64,000 nt of DNA from JAAXHH01 sp965225915. GTDB lineage: Bacteria > JAAXHH01. Made by a program: the position numbers and the translations under genes. Of the stretch, positions 17,295 to 25,595 are shown piece by piece (positions within the stretch are counted from its first letter, which is position 1; the number at the start of each line of letters is the position of its first letter). The stretch lies in assembly GCA_965225915.1 (NCBI GenBank), contig OZ245326.1, positions 2,046,001-2,110,000 of the forward strand. Reading direction: 5' to 3'. Under the pieces are notes generated by a model. That model ran no database searches, was not told where the DNA came from, and saw only the letters and a list, made by a program, of their open reading frames with translations.

Positions 17295-18086
17295 ATGAGC
17301 ATTCCGGGGCGTCTGGTGGAGAAGAGGGCGATCGTTACCGGGGCGGGCAGCGGCATCGGCCGGGCCATAGCACTGCGACTCGCACAGGAAGGCGCCCACG
17401 TCGCTGCCGTGGACATCGACCGGGAAAGCGCCGAAGCGACGGCAGGCCTGATCCGCGACATCGGGGGCACCGCCACGGCGTTGACGGTCGACCTGGTCCG
17501 GATCGACCTCATCGAACCCATGATCCAGGAGGCCGTAACCAGCCTGGGCAGGCTGGATATCCTGGTCAACAACGCGGGACGGGTGGAGATCAAGCCGTTT
17601 CTCGACCTCACCGAAACGGAATGGGACCAGACCATGGATCTCAATCTGAAGGGGACGTATTTCTGCATGCAGGCGGGGGCGCGCCAGATGATCGGACAGG
17701 GAGACGGCGGCCGGATCATCAACATGTCCTCCATCTCCGGTCGACACGGGAGGGCCGATTCGAGCGCCTATGCCGCCAGCAAGATGGCCATCATCAGCAT
17801 CACGCAATCCGCGGCGCTGGCCCTCGCAAGTCACGGGATCCTGGTCAACGCGCTGTGCCCGGGTGTCGTGGCCACGCCTATGTGGGATCATATCGACGAG
17901 GACCGCGCACGCCTGTTCGGTTACGAAAGAGGAACGGCCCGCGCCAGGCTCATCGAGAAGATCCCGCTCAAACGCGTCGCTCAGACTGAAGAGATCGCCG
18001 CCGCGGCCGTCTTCATCGCCTCCGAAGAAAACACGCTGATCACCGGCCAGGCGATCAACGTCGACGGCGGCATGGAAATGAACTGA
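17295..18086 (+). CDS. Short-chain dehydrogenase/reductase, sorbitol-dehydrogenase-like
   Basis: A 263-residue classical SDR with TGAGSGIGRAIA in the N-terminal Rossmann fold, LVNNAGRVEI, the catalytic SAYAASK (Tyr and Lys), PGVVATPMWDHID and the C-terminal GQAINVDGG. The insertion around 'MWDHIDEDRARLFGYERG' resembles sorbitol/galactitol dehydrogenase-type SDRs, so a polyol or sugar substrate is plausible but unproven. Starts at the ATG at 17295 behind GGGAG. It is directly downstream of the Gfo/Idh gene, which supports a common sugar or polyol oxidation step. Confidence 0.9.
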   Translation: MSIPGRLVEKRAIVTGAGSGIGRAIALRLAQEGAHVAAVDIDRESAEATAGLIRDIGGTATALTVDLVRIDLIEPMIQEAVTSLGRLDILVNNAGRVEIKPFLDLTETEWDQTMDLNLKGTYFCMQAGARQMIGQGDGGRIINMSSISGRHGRADSSAYAASKMAIISITQSAALALASHGILVNALCPGVVATPMWDHIDEDRARLFGYERGTARARLIEKIPLKRVAQTEEIAAAAVFIASEENTLITGQAINVDGGMEMN

Positions 18087-18235
18087 ATACCCGTCGCCGA
18101 GGCGGTCAAGGGCACGTTCGAACCGACCGGGATTGACCTTGACAGGGTGCGAAGCCCGGCGTATACTCGATAGATTCCAAATTCGCATATTGATCAAGTA
18201 CATTGCACATCGCAGGCATAGGAAAAACCCTCCAA

Positions 18236-18841
18236 ATGGACGAAAGAAAACGTGAACGACTAAGCAAGCTGCTCTCCCTCATCCTCCGGCATAAACCCGA
18301 TCAGTTTTCCATAGCCCTCGATGAACGGGGATACGCTCGAATCGACGATATCGTCGAAGCCGCCCGCGAAAAGTTCGACGACTTGACGCGGGATGAAATC
18401 CTGGAGATAACCAACGGTGCCGAGAAAAGAAGATTTGAGGTGGAAGAGGACCGAATTCGCGCACGTTACGGACACAGTTTTCCCATCGACCTGGGTCTTT
18501 CTCCCATAGATCCTCCCGAGTTTCTCTACTACGCGACAGTACCGGCCAGGGCGTCGGTCATCACCAGCGGTGGATTGAATCCGAGCGACCGGCAATACGT
18601 CCATTTGTCCCTGTCCGAAGATATCGCGGCGCAGGTAGCCAGGAACCAGACGGAGTTTCCTGTCGTGTTCCGGATCAAGGCCCAGGAGGCTACCGAATCA
18701 GGCATCGATTTTTACGATCGCTCCCCCGTAATCCTCACGACAGGCGTCCCTACTGAATTCATCGACGTGATGGAGGGATCCGCCGAGGCCCCCCCCGCCA
18801 CGTTTGGCCGGCGAAAGCGAAAGGCCCCTTCGCGCAGGTAG
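18236..18841 (+). CDS. kptA: RNA 2'-phosphotransferase (Tpt1/KptA)
   Basis: A 201-residue KptA/Tpt1 protein, close to family length. The N-terminal winged-helix half reads LSKLLSLILRHKPDQFSIAL and GYARIDDIVEA. The ADP-ribosyltransferase half has RARYGHS, LYYAT, a GLNPSDRQYVHLS loop and FYDRSPVILT-like strands. In yeast Tpt1 transfers the splice-junction 2'-phosphate of tRNA to NAD+. Bacterial homologues do the same reaction in vitro, but their natural RNA substrate is unsettled. The ATG at 18236 is the family-typical start; the frame is open to 18203. The tail after about 185 is basic and low-complexity. Its stop touches the next start. Confidence 0.93.
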   Translation: MDERKRERLSKLLSLILRHKPDQFSIALDERGYARIDDIVEAAREKFDDLTRDEILEITNGAEKRRFEVEEDRIRARYGHSFPIDLGLSPIDPPEFLYYATVPARASVITSGGLNPSDRQYVHLSLSEDIAAQVARNQTEFPVVFRIKAQEATESGIDFYDRSPVILTTGVPTEFIDVMEGSAEAPPATFGRRKRKAPSRR

Positions 18842-18842
18842 C

Positions 18843-19958
18843 ATGCGCCGCTTCGTCATTCCCCTCTTCGGCCTGCTGCTCGCCATCAGTCTGCTGCTGT
18901 TCGACCTGACCATACTGTGGTCCGGACGCACGGCGATTCGCCCGGTGATGCAGAAAGGGGTCGCCCTGGGTATACACAAAGCCTCGGAGGGGATGTCTTA
19001 TTACCAGGCCTCCCTGGAAGAGATCGCGGCCTTGGGCGCTTCCCACCTTTCCGTGCCTGTTTTCTTCCTGCAGGATTCCGTTCATTCCATTACCCATTTT
19101 TCCCGCCCGACTGACGGCGCCTCACCGGAACAGCACGATCGCGTGGTCCGGGAAGTCATCGATTACGGCCACCGGCTTGGACTGAAAGTCCTGCTGACGC
19201 CCATCGTAAACATCGACCGACCCGGGAAGAAGGAGTGGCGCGGTACACTGGCCCCCGGCAACTGGGACGCATGGTTCGAAAGTTATCGCGGTTTTATCCG
19301 ACATTACGCCCTGCTGGCCGCGGAAATGGACGTAGAGTATCTGAGCGTGGGAACCGAACTCGTGTCTGCCGAGGGGTTTACTGATCGTTGGCGCGAGATC
19401 ATCGCCGAAGTGCGGGGAATCTATCCGGGACAACTCACCTATTCGGCGAACTGGGACCGGTATGATCGGGTCGCCTTCTGGGACGATCTCGACTACCTGG
19501 GTATTTCGGCGTACTTCGAGTTGGCGGAATCAGAGAAACCTGCCGTGGAAGAACTGGTCTCCGCCTGGAGACCGGTCAAGGATGGGCTCCTGCGGTGGCA
19601 GGCCCGGTGGGACAAACCCCTGTTATTCACGGAGATCGGCTACATGAGCCAGTCCGGTGTCGCCGGTCATCCCTGGAATTACGTGTCGAAGGAACCATTG
19701 GACCTGGAGGAGCAGCGGAGGTGCTACGAGGCATTGCGACTGGCATGGGAAGGCGAAGACCGGTTTGCCGGCCTGTATCTGTGGATCTGGGAACCGGACA
19801 AGCATGGCGTAGCCGACCGGGGTTATAATTTCGCGGGAAAGCCGGCGGAAGGGATCGTTCGCGACTGGTACCGCAGCCTGCCAGACAATGCAAATGTCCT
19901 CGATTACGCCGTCAACGGAATGGAACGGTTTCTTCGGACCCTGCGGCAGGGGCTGTGA
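18843..19958 (+). CDS. Membrane-anchored GH113-like glycoside hydrolase
   Basis: A 371-residue protein with an N-terminal membrane segment (FVIPLFGLLLAISLLLFDLT), then a TIM-barrel glycosidase domain. The acid/base Glu appears in YLSVGTELVSAE and the nucleophile Glu in LLFTEIGYMSQ, spaced as in GH113 (beta-mannanase-like) enzymes, with GIHKASEGMSYY as the first strand. GLYLWIWEPD near the C-terminus fits the aglycone side. Activity on a beta-mannan or related glycan in the periplasm is inference. The ATG at 18843 follows the kptA stop with essentially no gap, so the two are likely co-translated despite unrelated functions. Confidence 0.75.
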   Translation: MRRFVIPLFGLLLAISLLLFDLTILWSGRTAIRPVMQKGVALGIHKASEGMSYYQASLEEIAALGASHLSVPVFFLQDSVHSITHFSRPTDGASPEQHDRVVREVIDYGHRLGLKVLLTPIVNIDRPGKKEWRGTLAPGNWDAWFESYRGFIRHYALLAAEMDVEYLSVGTELVSAEGFTDRWREIIAEVRGIYPGQLTYSANWDRYDRVAFWDDLDYLGISAYFELAESEKPAVEELVSAWRPVKDGLLRWQARWDKPLLFTEIGYMSQSGVAGHPWNYVSKEPLDLEEQRRCYEALRLAWEGEDRFAGLYLWIWEPDKHGVADRGYNFAGKPAEGIVRDWYRSLPDNANVLDYAVNGMERFLRTLRQGL

Positions 19959-19994
19959 CGGCGTCACGAATCCCGAAACCTCTGCATGGTGATG

Positions 19995-20210
19995 TCATGT
20001 ACCATGGGCGTTGTGGGGATTGTGGACAACACCCGAGGGATTGCCTGTCTTTTCCAACTTTCGCACGTCGTCATGGGTACCCATGACAATCAGGACATCC
20101 CCGGATTCCAAGGTCCGCTCACCACCCGGATTGAAAACAACCTTTCCGTTTTTCCCCTGCACGGCAATGACGATCACGTTGAATGCTGTGTTGATGGCGG
20201 AGTTCTTCAC
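19995..20210 (-). pseudogene. Detached RCK/TrkA-C domain of the adjacent K+ channel
   Basis: From the GTG at 20210 the minus strand encodes 71 residues: KNSAINTAFNVIVIAVQGKN, then GERTLESGDVLIVMGTHDDV. This is a TrkA-C (RCK-C) ligand-binding subdomain. It follows the channel gene in a different frame, with the channel's stop and this GTG sharing GTGA. In one reading the channel protein would continue directly into this domain, so a small indel near 20210-20225 has split the gene. Coupled translation of a separate RCK-C peptide is possible but less likely than a frameshift. Confidence 0.7.
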
Positions 20211-21022
20211 GGTAGAGCCTTCGAGCCCGGTCCGATCTCGATCTGCTCCAGTTCCAGGTCGAGCTTTTCAGCCATCGACGCCAGTTCCATGAAATCGGCC
20301 ACGGCCGGTTTGAGCAGAATCTGTGCCATCTGCCGCGACCCTGTTATTACGGGTGAAACCACCTTGTCGGCACCGGCGCGGGTCAACCGGGGGATGACGG
20401 ACTCCTCGTTGGCTCGTGCCACGATGTAGATATCAGGGTATAAATCACGCGCCGTCAGGGTGATGTACAGGTTTTCAGGGTCGGAAGACACGGCGCATAC
20501 TATGCCCCTGGCCCGTTCGATCCCCGCCGTCTTCAACACTTCCTCGTTGGTGGCGTCGCCCTTCAGAAGGCGATATTCTACCGATTCTAGAGTTTCTCCC
20601 TTGTCTTCGGTCTCGATGAGCACGCATTCCAGATTGCGGGCGGCGATTTCCTGTCCGATCCTTCGACCGACGCGCCCCGCGCCACAGACGATGTAGTGGT
20701 CCTTCAGTTCTTGCAGTTCTTTCATGAGGCGTCGTTTTCCGAGCGAGTGAACAATTTCGAGCGACACGACCGACTGTACGGCGACGGAAAGCGCATAACC
20801 CAGCGTTCCGACACCCACTACGATCAGCAGCGTGCCAAAGTACCGGCCGTTTTCGGTCAGGCCTTCCGGTTCGGTGTATCCGATGGTCGTGATGGTGATC
20901 AGGGTGAAGTAGAAACTTTCAAACCAGGACCACTCCGTCAACAACTTGAAACCGAGGGTTCCGAATCCCAGGATAAGGACGATCGCTACGGAAGCCCCTA
21001 TGAGTTTGTTTTTGGGTGTCAT
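20207..21022 (-). CDS. Kch-type ion channel with RCK-N (TrkA-N) domain, 3' part frameshifted
   Basis: 271 residues. Two transmembrane helices (about 7-28 and 60-85) flank a pore loop with the filter LITITTIGYTEPEG, i.e. TIGYT instead of the usual TVGYG. A cytosolic RCK-N Rossmann domain follows (HYIVCGAGRVGRRIGQEIAA; then LLKGDATNEEVLKTAGIERA). Proteins of this type are K+ channels gated by ligands bound at RCK domains in the inner membrane. The frame stops at 20207 right after IEIGPGSKALP, where homologues continue into RCK-C; that part lies in another frame at 19995-20210. It converges with the GH113-like gene. Confidence 0.85.
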   Translation of the reverse strand: MTPKNKLIGASVAIVLILGFGTLGFKLLTEWSWFESFYFTLITITTIGYTEPEGLTENGRYFGTLLIVVGVGTLGYALSVAVQSVVSLEIVHSLGKRRLMKELQELKDHYIVCGAGRVGRRIGQEIAARNLECVLIETEDKGETLESVEYRLLKGDATNEEVLKTAGIERARGIVCAVSSDPENLYITLTARDLYPDIYIVARANEESVIPRLTRAGADKVVSPVITGSRQMAQILLKPAVADFMELASMAEKLDLELEQIEIGPGSKALP

Positions 21023-21035
21023 GTATCAGGACGGT

Positions 21036-22967
21036 TTAACCGGACACGGACGCCAGGTGACCACCGTAACCGAGGGCTTTCGCGTCCTGGTGCAGGCGAT
21101 CGAGCACCCGGGACCTGACCTCTTCGAACATCTCACGGGTAAGAAAATGCACCCCGGGCAGGTCGCCCTTGGGCTGACCCACGAAGATGTCGGCCGGCAT
21201 GTCGTACTCGGCCGCCGTGATGCCCTGTTTCTGCTCGAGGGAGAAGCCCAGTACATGGGCCCGGTAGGTGGCGTCCAGCACCCTTTCGCCAGTGAAGGGA
21301 ACGCCGAAAACAGACTCTATACCCTCGCTAACCTGGTCCGGAAGCGCCATGGTGAACAGACATCCGCCGTGGAGGTCCTTGTTCACCATCTTCCAGCCTT
21401 CCTCGGTGATGTTGTGGACCCAGTAGTCGGCCGAATCGGGCTTGCAGTCCGGGTCCATCACGTACAGGAGGAAGGTACGCATGGACATGTGGCCGCCTGC
21501 CACGGCGAAGGGGTAGCCCGGATTGGTCTGTCCCAGATAGGCGGAGAACTCGACCCCTTTCGAGTGCATGGCGAAAGCCTGGCCGCCGATCTCTTCGGCG
21601 ATCATGCGGACACCCCTGCCGTAGAGGGGTTCGCGGCCGTAGGCGATATCCTCCTTGAGACGGCGCGCGCCTTCCGCGTCTCCAAAGGTGACACCACCCG
21701 CGACGGTTCCGTTGCCCCGGGAGTTGTAATCCATCAGGAAGGAAAGCACCACGTTGACCGAAATGGTATCGAACCCCAGATCGTCGTCGAGCCGGGCGAG
21801 TTCCAGGTTGGCATGGGGATCGAGTATGCCGAGATTGGCGCCGGACAGTTCCATGGGTTCAAACTCGAACCGGCCGAGATATTCTCCATGGTTCTTCCGG
21901 GCCTGGCGCCAGTCGGGGTCCTTGCCGCCTTCCGGCACGTCGTAGAAGTCCTGGTGGCAGGTGATCTGGCAACCGAAGCAGTTCTTGTCGACGACGATGA
22001 AATCTTCCGATTCCCGCATGGTCTCCAGGTGCACGGGAACGGCCACGTTTTCACCCGGTGGCGCGAAATTCTGGAAGGGGAGCACCCCGAATCCGTCGAG
22101 GATCTTGCTGTTTTTTCCCGTGCCGCCCAATCCTTCGCGGTTGTGCGGATGACGATATCCACGGCTTTGTTCGCCCCGTCCGATCTCGTTGTTGATGGCC
22201 TTCAACCGGTCGTCGCCCTTTCTATAGTAGTCCTTCGGAGCCTCGGCGACGATGCCGATGATGTTCTTGGACCCGAGCACCGACCCCATGCCAAGCCGTC
22301 CGGCGAACCGCCACTTGTCCTCCCCGCTCATCAACTGCTCCTGCGTCGTGCCGACCACGCAGGCGTACCAGACCGTTTCCCAGTGCTCTCCTGCCGGACC
22401 GATCACGGCAAAATGAGCCGGGTACTTCTTGTTGGCGGCATCGTTGAAGCGATCGTTCAGGTAGACCATCTTCTCCCGGACCCGCGCGCCGACCAGGGGT
22501 GCAGGAGCATCGATCAGGGAAAGATCGGGGCCGTCATCGGTCTGTTTGATTACGAGGATACTTGGCCCGGCGGCACGTCCGGTAAGAATCAGATCGCCGA
22601 TGCCGGTATAGGAGAACTTGCGGCCGAAACTGCCGCTCATGGCCGACCACACGGGCATGGGCATGCCCGACCTGGTGCGCTTTAACGGGGAATAGCCCGA
22701 GAAATACGCCCGCAATCCAGTCATGAACTGCGTGCCGGTGAAGCAGCCGGTATTGATGACCAGCGGGGCATCCGGCGCAAAGGGATCGCACACGTCATAG
22801 TCGGAGAGGATCTTGAACGACCGGCCGATGCCCCCCAGGAAGTCCATATCGTCGCGAACCTGGAGTTCTTCGTTGCTTGTCTCGCTTCCTTCGGACACGT
22901 CATATTCGATGCGGGTATAACGGAAATCGGTCACGCCTCCTGGCGTGACAGTCCCTGGCTTCAGCAC
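21036..22967 (-). CDS. Aldehyde:ferredoxin oxidoreductase family (tungsten/molybdenum)
   Basis: A 643-residue AOR-family protein. These oxygen-sensitive enzymes use a bis-tungstopterin (or molybdopterin) cofactor and a [4Fe-4S] cluster to oxidise aldehydes to carboxylates, passing electrons to ferredoxin. The cluster ligands are present: Cys330, Cys333 and Cys337 in NCFGCQITC, and Cys536 in HGGCLFTM. The N-terminal fold has FLGGIGRSFKIL, the pterin-binding glycine region, and TGRAAGPSILVI. The N-terminus (about 40 residues before it) is longer than in archaeal AOR. There is no signal peptide, so it is cytoplasmic. It suggests at least some anaerobic or microaerobic metabolism. Divergent from PhyH at 23192. 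Confidence 0.92.
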   Translation of the reverse strand: MLKPGTVTPGGVTDFRYTRIEYDVSEGSETSNEELQVRDDMDFLGGIGRSFKILSDYDVCDPFAPDAPLVINTGCFTGTQFMTGLRAYFSGYSPLKRTRSGMPMPVWSAMSGSFGRKFSYTGIGDLILTGRAAGPSILVIKQTDDGPDLSLIDAPAPLVGARVREKMVYLNDRFNDAANKKYPAHFAVIGPAGEHWETVWYACVVGTTQEQLMSGEDKWRFAGRLGMGSVLGSKNIIGIVAEAPKDYYRKGDDRLKAINNEIGRGEQSRGYRHPHNREGLGGTGKNSKILDGFGVLPFQNFAPPGENVAVPVHLETMRESEDFIVVDKNCFGCQITCHQDFYDVPEGGKDPDWRQARKNHGEYLGRFEFEPMELSGANLGILDPHANLELARLDDDLGFDTISVNVVLSFLMDYNSRGNGTVAGGVTFGDAEGARRLKEDIAYGREPLYGRGVRMIAEEIGGQAFAMHSKGVEFSAYLGQTNPGYPFAVAGGHMSMRTFLLYVMDPDCKPDSADYWVHNITEEGWKMVNKDLHGGCLFTMALPDQVSEGIESVFGVPFTGERVLDATYRAHVLGFSLEQKQGITAAEYDMPADIFVGQPKGDLPGVHFLTREMFEEVRSRVLDRLHQDAKALGYGGHLASVSG

Positions 22968-23025
22968 GATATCCCCCTCGCTATTGGGCTCGTATCTTGT
23001 ACATTGGTCATCGGTTTGGAGTTCG

Positions 23026-23061
23026 AACGGAACCGCGCATGGTTGCCTGTGCGGTTCCGTT
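23026..23061. promoter_or_regulatory. Perfect 11-bp inverted repeat between AOR and PhyH genes
   Basis: AACGGAACCGC (23026-23036) and GCGGTTCCGTT (23051-23061) are exact inverted repeats around a 14-base loop. They lie about 60 bases upstream of the AOR start and upstream of the proposed phyH promoter. Either a regulator site or an RNA hairpin is possible; a terminator would be odd between divergent genes. Confidence 0.45.
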
Positions 23062-23118
23062 TAATATACAGGTTTGCATGGATGAAAACAGCAATTATCC
23101 CGGTATGACAATGCGCAG

Positions 23119-23147
23119 TTGACAATTCCTCCGTGTTTCGTTAAGAA
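23119..23147 (+). promoter_or_regulatory. Promoter of the second PhyH gene
   Basis: TTGACA (23119-23124), a 17-base spacer and TAAGAA (23142-23147) lie about 45 bases before the ATG at 23192. Good sigma70-type match. Confidence 0.55.
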
Positions 23148-23191
23148 TAACTCAAAATCACACCCGGAACCCTTTGCAGCCGAGGCCATCG

Positions 23192-24115
23192 ATGATAGAC
23201 CTTTCCCAGCAGACCGAACCCGCGATCGAGGTTCCCGCGATCGTGGATGATGAACAGATCCAGTTCTACGTGGACAACGGCTATCTCGTCGTTCCCGATC
23301 TGATGACCGCCGGGGAACTGCAGGAACTGAAGGACGACCTGGTCGCCGTGGCCCGCGGCAAGTACCCCTGCAGGGGACTCGATCCGCCAAAGCCCGATGA
23401 CACCGACGAAGATGTGCTGCAACGTATCCTGTGTATCCATCAGCCCCACTTCGTCAGTTCGGTGATCGAGAAGTACGTGCGTCACCCCAGGATCTGCGGT
23501 GTGCTGAGCCAGATCACCGCGGCCCACCTGCCTCACTGGGACGGGAGCGTCAAGTGCATGCAGTCCATGTACTTCATCAAGCCGCCCCGGTTCCAGGGCC
23601 AAGCTTGGCACCAGGACGAGATCTTCATTCCCACGCGTGACCGGTCCCTGATCGGCGCGTGGATCGCCGTAGACGACGCCACGATCGAGAACGGATGCCT
23701 GTACGTTGTTCCCGGTTCCCATCGCAACGGCTATCTTTATCCCCAGCGGCAACATGAGAATCCCGACGAGTTCGACTTCGCCCCGGAGAGCTACGGATTC
23801 GACGAGTCCGTGGAAGTGCCGGTCGAAGTACGCGCCGGGGCCCTGGTATTCTTTAACGGCTACCTACTGCACCGATCCTTCCAGAACCGTAGCGGCCAGC
23901 CACGCCGCGTGCTGGTCAGCCATTACTGCAACGCGTGGAGCCTCCTGCCGTGGGGCATCGAAGAGGGAGAGCGTCCCGCCACGGCCGACCGGCGTACGAT
24001 CGTTCCGGTCTCGGGCACCGACCCCTACGCCTGGAAAGGCTACGAACCTCCCCAGAAATCGATCTGGATTCGCAACTGCAAGGCCGCCGAAGAGATGAAG
24101 AAGGGCGGGCACTAG
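23192..24115 (+). CDS. Phytanoyl-CoA dioxygenase (PhyH) family protein
   Basis: A 307-residue Fe(II)/2-oxoglutarate dioxygenase. The HxD ligands are in GQAWHQDEIFIPTRD, with GAWIAVDDATIENGCLYVVP typical of PhyH. The distal His (LLHRSFQNRSGQPRR) and Arg give the third metal ligand and the 2-oxoglutarate anchor. It is clearly distinct in sequence from the paralogues at 6664 and 48594, so probably a different substrate. I prefer the ATG at 23192 (GAGG upstream); the frame also opens at a TTG at 23174. It ends exactly at the left border of the AT-richer island, and its stop overlaps the stop of a minus-strand gene remnant. Confidence 0.9.
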   Translation: MIDLSQQTEPAIEVPAIVDDEQIQFYVDNGYLVVPDLMTAGELQELKDDLVAVARGKYPCRGLDPPKPDDTDEDVLQRILCIHQPHFVSSVIEKYVRHPRICGVLSQITAAHLPHWDGSVKCMQSMYFIKPPRFQGQAWHQDEIFIPTRDRSLIGAWIAVDDATIENGCLYVVPGSHRNGYLYPQRQHENPDEFDFAPESYGFDESVEVPVEVRAGALVFFNGYLLHRSFQNRSGQPRRVLVSHYCNAWSLLPWGIEEGERPATADRRTIVPVSGTDPYAWKGYEPPQKSIWIRNCKAAEEMKKGGH

Positions 24116-24340
24116 CCTGCTATCAACAACCGGTAGGGATTGGTATATTCAGCATTTTCAAGTGCAACCTGAAGAATACCACTCCGATTTGTACCGACAT
24201 ATCCAAGGATCAATCCGTTGTTGATCTTTCCTGTATACTCCCAGGTTCCAATATTCCCTGATACGTCCTTCCCGATGTAATTCTAAACTGTCATCCCTGA
24301 ACTCAATTCGTTCTTTTGTAAAGGTAAGCGATTTAGTCGC
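24112..24340 (-). pseudogene. Remnant of a small beta-rich protein, frameshifted
   Basis: On the minus strand two overlapping frames look protein-like. Upstream is TFTKERIEFRDDSLELHREG, and downstream GNIGTWEYTGKINNGLILGY continuing through LENAEYTNPYRLLIAG to a TAG at 24114-24112. Joining them needs one frame change near 24255-24265. The composition (alternating polar and aromatic, GTWEY...G..GY) resembles the C-terminal strands of a small lipocalin-like or DUF-type beta-barrel, but I recognise no family. Its stop codon overlaps the PhyH stop on the other strand. The borders are approximate and the call is tentative. Confidence 0.3.
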
Positions 24341-24539
24341 ACACCATTATTTGCGTAAAAAGAAAATACAAATGTAATTGTCATTGGCAACACTATGGAT
24401 TGATGCATTAACACGACGTTAAGAAAACACTTCGAACTTTAGTAGGGAACTAGGTAGCCGCAAACCTACCCACTAAGTTTTAAAGCGTGGACGCACTGCT
24501 GTTTTTAGATCTTTAAACCAATTTGGAGAAACTTAGATT
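24341..24539. other. AT-rich non-coding leader of the island
   Basis: No convincing coding frame, tRNA or repeat seen. Composition drops sharply in GC relative to the left flank. It probably holds the promoter of the gene at 24540; TTTAGATCTTTAAACC-type AT blocks are present but no clear -35/-10 pair. Confidence 0.5.
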
Positions 24540-25595
24540 ATGAAACCTCGTGTTTTTGTCCTGATGCCATTCGAAGAGGGATTCGATGGTATATACGACT
24601 TTCTGATACACGACCCCTTTTCAAATGCAGGTTACGATGTAATGAGGGCGGATGATATCCTCAATCAACGAAATATCTTGGAAGATATAATTCAGTCAAT
24701 AATCAGTAGTGATCTTATCATTGCGGATCTTTCGACGAACAACCCCAATGTGTACTATGAGTTGGGACTGGCACATGCCTTTCAAAAAAATGTCATGTTA
24801 CTTGCTCAGGACATAGCGGAAGTGCCATTCGATCTCCGCTCGTATCGCGTTATCACGTACAGCACTTACTTCACGAAAATGGACAACGCTCGTCAAGAGA
24901 TTCAGAGCTACATAGCAAACCTGCGAACTGGAAGTGTACGATTTGGGAGTCCTGTGACTGATTTTGGCGTTTCGGCTTCTCCTATCGCCACAAAAGAACC
25001 TCGATCTTCTGAAGCGAAATCTGACGATCGGGATGAATGCGGATTACTTGATTATCAAGTTGAGTCTGAGGAAGGGATGGCGACGATAACGACGGTGGTC
25101 ACTGAGGTGGGAGAGAACCTCAATACCCTCACACTTGACGTACAGAGTGCAGTTGAAAGGATTGTAGGACCGGATAAGGGAGCACCCAGAAAGCAGCGTA
25201 AAACCATGCGTTCATTGGCCACTAAGCTAACGGATTATACTTCATGGTTGCAACAAGGCAACAATCAATATCGAAAAGCTTTGGAAATCGTGGAACAAAG
25301 TTTGAACGCAATGTTAAGCGGTGAGTTCGAGATTGCTGATCAAGATAAAGCCAAGATTACCGAATTTGTAAACATCCTTGCCGAAACAGAAAAGAAAATA
25401 CAGGAAGGGCGGAACGGTTTCTCCGAATTTGTATCAACTCTTGACGCTCTGCCCAAAATTGAAAGAGAGTTCAATCGCTCCAATCGATTGATGTCTGCCG
25501 AGTATAAAATTCTGATCGACAACATTGAACAGACTGAATCTATGATGGCAAGGGCACGAAATGCAGCAACAAGGCTTATTAAAAGTGATGTGTAG
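24540..25595 (+). CDS. Nucleoside-2-deoxyribosyltransferase/TIR-like N-domain with helical C-domain; candidate defence effector
   Basis: 351 residues. The first ~125 form an alpha/beta domain beginning KPRVFVLMPFEEGFDGIYDF, with SSDLIIADLSTNNPNVYYEL followed by GLAHA. The Asp-Leu-(S/T)-x-x-N-P-N-V-x-Y-E-L-G motif is that of nucleoside 2-deoxyribosyltransferase-like and TIR-like domains, where the Glu is the N-glycosidase/transferase nucleophile. Residues ~140-351 are charged and helical with coiled-coil segments (for example around 255-330), a possible sensor or oligomerisation part. Such domains are found in bacterial antiviral proteins that destroy nucleotides such as NAD+. The role here is inference from motif and island context. 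Composition is AT-richer than the backbone. It is followed without gap by the pentapeptide-repeat gene. Confidence 0.6.
   Translation: MKPRVFVLMPFEEGFDGIYDFLIHDPFSNAGYDVMRADDILNQRNILEDIIQSIISSDLIIADLSTNNPNVYYELGLAHAFQKNVMLLAQDIAEVPFDLRSYRVITYSTYFTKMDNARQEIQSYIANLRTGSVRFGSPVTDFGVSASPIATKEPRSSEAKSDDRDECGLLDYQVESEEGMATITTVVTEVGENLNTLTLDVQSAVERIVGPDKGAPRKQRKTMRSLATKLTDYTSWLQQGNNQYRKALEIVEQSLNAMLSGEFEIADQDKAKITEFVNILAETEKKIQEGRNGFSEFVSTLDALPKIEREFNRSNRLMSAEYKILIDNIEQTESMMARARNAATRLIKSDV

Noticed and set aside
20207..20209. TGA at the end of the K+ channel as a selenocysteine codon
   Set aside because: The downstream RCK-C sequence is in a different frame, so read-through would not restore the protein; a frameshift explains it.
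21036..22685. Long plus-strand open frame (579 residues) opposite the aldehyde oxidoreductase
   Set aside because: It is the antisense shadow of a well-conserved AOR gene in a GC-rich genome and has no motif.
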